Assembly (NCBI GenBank): GCA_018432935.1
Contig: JAHDSF010000005.1
Location: forward strand, 145,259 to 209,258
Length of the DNA stretch: 64,000 nt
Source: Rhodospirillales bacterium
GTDB taxonomy: Bacteria; Pseudomonadota; Alphaproteobacteria; Rhodospirillales; Shumkoniaceae
Direction: 5' to 3'
The translations under genes were made by a program, and so were the position numbers. Of the stretch, positions 60,977-64,000 are shown one piece after another. Each line of letters opens with the position of its first letter. Within the stretch, counting starts at the first letter, position 1. Under the pieces are notes generated by a model. That model had not been told where the DNA came from. It worked only from the letters and a program-made list of their open reading frames with translations, and ran no database searches.

Positions 60977-62260
60977 ATGCGGATACGGATGAGCTACGGT
61001 CGCCGGGGCCTGGACGTCGACCTCCCCGAGAATCTCGCTGTCAGCGTCATCCGCAAGCCCCAGATGCCGGTCGCGGAGGATCCCGCCGGGGCAGTGGCGC
61101 GGGCGTTGGACGCACCGGTGGGATGCCGCCCGCTGGCGGCCGAGGCGGCCGCGCGAAAGACCGCCTGCATCCTGATCTGCGACATCACTCGGCCGGTCCC
61201 GAACGGGATCCTGCTGCCGCCGCTGATCCGCACCCTTCTCGGCTCCGGAATGCGAGCCGAGGACATCACCGTTCTGGTGGCCACCGGCCTGCATCGCCCC
61301 AACGAGGGGGCCGAGCTGGAGGAGCTGGTCGGCGACCCCTGGGTGCTGAAGACGGTCAAGGTGGTCAACCATTTCGCCCGCGACGACGCTGCCCACGCCG
61401 ACCTTGGACGGACCCCGCGCGGCACCCGGGTCCGCCTCGACCGCCGTTTCGTCGAGGCCGACCTCCGCATCGTCACCGGTCTGGTCGAGCCGCACTTCAT
61501 GGCCGGATACTCGGGCGGCCGCAAGGTGATCGCGCCCGGCATCGCCCATGCCGAGACCATTACCACCTTCCACAACGCCGCCTTCATGGAGCACCCGAAC
61601 GCGACCAACTGCGTGCTCGACGGCAATCCGCTACACGAGGAGCAGCTCGCCATCGTGGGCATGCTCGGCGGCGCGTTCGCCGTCAACACGGTGATCGACG
61701 AGCACCGCCGGCTCGGCTTCGTCAACTTCGGCGAGATCGTGCAAAGCCACGCCGAGGCGGTCGCCTTCATGCGACGCTTCGCCGAGGTCCCGGTGCGCCG
61801 CCGGTTCGGCACCGTGCTCACCAGCTCGGCCGGCTATCCGCTCGACAAAACCTATTATCAGACGGTGAAAGGCATGGTGGCGCCGCTCGAGATCCTCGAG
61901 CCCGGCGGCAATCTGATCATCGTCTCCGAGTGTTCCGAGGGGATCGGCTCGGCGGAGTACATCGAGGCCCAGAAGCGCCTGCTGGAGCTCGGACCCGACG
62001 CCTTCCTGCGCGCCATCCAGGCCCAGAGCCACGCCAGGATCGACGAATGGGAGACCGAGATGCAGCTCCGGCCGATGCGGGTCGGCGCGATCCACCTGCT
62101 GAGCGGGCTTTCGGAAGCGCAGCGCGCCCTGACCGGGGTCGCCACCATCGACGCCGCATCCCTCGGCGACACCATCGCCGCCTGCGTCGACCGCTCTCCC
62201 GACAAGGCTGTCGCCGTGATCCCCGAAGGCCCCTACGTGGTGCCCAGGCACGCGACCTGA
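60977..62260 (+). CDS. larA: LarA-family nickel-dependent racemase/epimerase
   Basis: The 427-aa protein matches LarA: CDITRP at the cofactor site, VATGLHRP (His106), NHFARDD, and EPHFMAGYSGGRKVIAPG (His173, Lys183) followed by His199. These line up with the four LarA residues that bind or act with the nickel-pincer cofactor. LarA-type enzymes racemise or epimerise 2-hydroxy acids. No cofactor-synthesis genes (larB, larC, larE) are in the window. ATG 60977 is preferred over 60965. Confidence 0.85.
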   Translation: MRIRMSYGRRGLDVDLPENLAVSVIRKPQMPVAEDPAGAVARALDAPVGCRPLAAEAAARKTACILICDITRPVPNGILLPPLIRTLLGSGMRAEDITVLVATGLHRPNEGAELEELVGDPWVLKTVKVVNHFARDDAAHADLGRTPRGTRVRLDRRFVEADLRIVTGLVEPHFMAGYSGGRKVIAPGIAHAETITTFHNAAFMEHPNATNCVLDGNPLHEEQLAIVGMLGGAFAVNTVIDEHRRLGFVNFGEIVQSHAEAVAFMRRFAEVPVRRRFGTVLTSSAGYPLDKTYYQTVKGMVAPLEILEPGGNLIIVSECSEGIGSAEYIEAQKRLLELGPDAFLRAIQAQSHARIDEWETEMQLRPMRVGAIHLLSGLSEAQRALTGVATIDAASLGDTIAACVDRSPDKAVAVIPEGPYVVPRHAT

Positions 62261-62413
62261 CGCCGCGCTCCGCGTCGCAAACGCCCGCCGCACCGCTCCA
62301 TTCGACGTCGCCGCATCGCCGGGCCGTTCCGCGCGTCCCCGGTAAGCAGTTGTGAAGGCCTTCGTGTTATGCTCGCAAACCGAGGGGCTCACAAATCGAC
62401 ATAAGAGGCGATC

Positions 62414-64000
62414 ATGCAGACGGGAGCCAGGGTGGCAGCGGGTTTTGCGGCGGTTTTGGTGCTGACGGCCGTAGTCGGGGCGATCGGCTGGAAGGGGTTG
62501 CAGGATTACTCGGTGCGGGTCGACGAGACCCAACGCATGAAACAGCTCGGCGATTACCTGACGGCAGCCGCCGCCGATGCGGCGCGCTATCACCTGACCC
62601 AAGACGTCGCAGCTGCGGATTCGGCGCGTGGCCAGATCGATGCGGTGCAAGCCGTCCTGCAGCCGATGCGCGAGCACGACACAAGCGACGAAATCGGAAA
62701 GCTGCTCGAAACGGCGGCGTGGTTCCGGATGGGGATCGATCGCTTCGTCGCCGTCGATGCCGCCAACCGCGGGCGCCTGTCAGAGATGCGGCGCAAGATC
62801 GCCGATATCGAGGCCGCGGTGGCCGACATCGTGAAGGCCCAGGACGACCAGTACGCGCGGCTCTACGGCGCCCTGATGAAAAGCACCGAGGAGCAGAAGA
62901 CCCGGATCCAGATGACCGACGTCATCAACCAGATCCTTGGCGCCGTCCTCGCGTCGCGCGAGATCACCGCGCGCTTCGAATCCTCACCCACGGAAGAAAG
63001 CGCGAATGAGTTCGTCCAGCTCATCACGAGCGCCGAGGGCACCGCGACGACGTTGTGGCAGGTCGCTGCCAGAACCGATCTCGGCAAGCGGGCCGACGAA
63101 CTAACCGGGGCGCTTCCCCCCTACCGCAAGCTGTTCGAGCGTCTCCGCGACATCCTCCTCGGCAACGCCGGCTACGGCGAATTGCCGAACGTCATCCTCG
63201 CGCTGCGGGACGCCGGCGACAAGCTGCTGAAGATGACCGCGGAGTTCGCGGCCGAGAACCGCAAGGCCCAGATGGTCGCCATCGACGCCGCCGAGAGCAA
63301 TCGGTATGCGGTAAACGTCGGGATGACGGCACGAAGCGACTCGATGCGGCTGATCGCCCTCGTGCGCAAGATGCAGGCGGTGGCGCAGCAGGTGGTGTTC
63401 GAGAACGGCGCCCCCGAGGTGGTGGCGGAATCGCGAGCCATCGTGGCGGAGGTGCCAAAGCTCGCCGGGAGCCTGAAGTCGTCGTTGCGCGACGAGGGAT
63501 CGCGCAAGCTGGCGGAGCGGATCGAGGCGCGGGGTGAAGAGTTCGGGGGGTTGATGGAGGCGGTCGTGGCGGCGCTCGATGAGCGCGGCCGCGCCATCGA
63601 AGGCATGAACGACGCCCGCGATTCCGCCTTGCAGGCAGCCAACGCGATCGCCGCCGCCCAGGTCGATCGGATGCGCGAGGGACACGATTTCAGCGGGATG
63701 ATGATGGGAATCGTAACCGCGGTGGCGCTGCTGGGCGGGCTTGCCCTGGCGTACGTGATCGGACGCAGCGTGTCGGGACCGATCCGGCGGATGACGGCGG
63801 CGATGCGGCGGCTGGCCGATAGCGAGCAGGCCGTCGAGGTCCCCGATCGCCAGCGCCGCGACGAGTTCGGGGCGATGGCGGCTGCGGTCCAGGTGTTCAA
63901 GGAGAACGCCGAGATGATGGGCCGGATGGAGGAGCAGCAGGCGGCGGAACGCCGCCAGGCCGAAGAGGAGAAGCGGAAGGCGCTCCACGAGCTTGCCGAC
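62414..64000 (+). CDS. Methyl-accepting chemotaxis protein (3' end beyond window)
   Basis: 529 codons are readable from ATG 62414 (AAGAGGCG upstream) to the window edge. The first transmembrane helix is at about residues 6-26, a long helical periplasmic sensor (about 30-425) follows, then a second helix at about 430-452 (GIVTAVALLGGLALAYVIG) and a HAMP domain (SVSGPIRRMTAAMRRLADSE...RRDEFGAMAAAVQVFKENA). The methyl-accepting signalling domain should follow. The ligand is unknown; the LarA-TRAP neighbours hint at an acid. Confidence 0.82.
   Translation, partial: MQTGARVAAGFAAVLVLTAVVGAIGWKGLQDYSVRVDETQRMKQLGDYLTAAAADAARYHLTQDVAAADSARGQIDAVQAVLQPMREHDTSDEIGKLLETAAWFRMGIDRFVAVDAANRGRLSEMRRKIADIEAAVADIVKAQDDQYARLYGALMKSTEEQKTRIQMTDVINQILGAVLASREITARFESSPTEESANEFVQLITSAEGTATTLWQVAARTDLGKRADELTGALPPYRKLFERLRDILLGNAGYGELPNVILALRDAGDKLLKMTAEFAAENRKAQMVAIDAAESNRYAVNVGMTARSDSMRLIALVRKMQAVAQQVVFENGAPEVVAESRAIVAEVPKLAGSLKSSLRDEGSRKLAERIEARGEEFGGLMEAVVAALDERGRAIEGMNDARDSALQAANAIAAAQVDRMREGHDFSGMMMGIVTAVALLGGLALAYVIGRSVSGPIRRMTAAMRRLADSEQAVEVPDRQRRDEFGAMAAAVQVFKENAEMMGRMEEQQAAERRQAEEEKRKALHELAD

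Noticed and set aside
1..64000. CRISPR array
   Set aside because: No regularly spaced repeats of 23-37 bp and no Cas genes were seen.

Overview
The window is GC-rich DNA from an alphaproteobacterium. A Rhodospirillales-type organism is my best guess, based on System I cytochrome c maturation genes, indolepyruvate:ferredoxin oxidoreductase, several TRAP transporters and a tRNA-Gln(CUG). No rRNA or other species marker is present, so this stays an inference.

It has two parts. Positions 1 to about 33,420 are the right-hand part of a mobilizable, plasmid-like integrative island inserted at the 3' end of tRNA-Gln. Positions 33,420 to 64,000 are ordinary chromosome.

Island, left to right: (a) a five-gene minus-strand operon (5514 to beyond 1) encoding a membrane coiled-coil protein, a secreted PA14-like protein, two unknown proteins, and a large protein joining a HEPN domain, a Lon-like Ser/Lys protease domain and a transmembrane helix. 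I know of no named system with this composition. (b) A frameshifted gene, an orphan HicA-like toxin, and a small 54-aa gene overlapping an ankyrin-repeat gene. (c) A mobilization module: a MobQ-type relaxase, an oriT-like hairpin/nic element, and a TraD-like accessory gene. (d) An eight-gene, 13-kb minus-strand operon (25407 to 12392): type III-like restriction helicase, DUF262/HNH protein, Mod methyltransferase with an AT-rich target-recognition insert, HEPN protein, GIY-YIG protein, an unknown protein, a DUF4145-like protein, and a RelE-UvrD fusion. (e) A Gabija-like GajA/GajB pair. (f) A ColE2-type Rep protein, then the tyrosine integrase beside the tRNA.

Chromosome: CYTH phosphatase-like protein, LpxR-type lipid A deacylase and an SDR; then the complete ccmABCDEFGHI cluster; iorAB; a PuuD-type amidotransferase, an RluB-type pseudouridine synthase and rsmD; DUF1015 and a TrpB2-type enzyme. 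From 50.4 to 62.3 kb is a sugar-acid/hydroxy-acid uptake and catabolism region: two TRAP transporters, a FadR-type regulator, a gluconate-5-dehydrogenase-like SDR, a ribokinase, an SMP-30 lactonase with a Tat-type signal, and a LarA-type nickel racemase. The window ends inside a methyl-accepting chemotaxis protein.

Two genes that run off the window edges (1-2323 and 62414-64000) and one small gene (9169-9333) were read directly from the sequence. All functional calls come from motif reading; no database search was possible.
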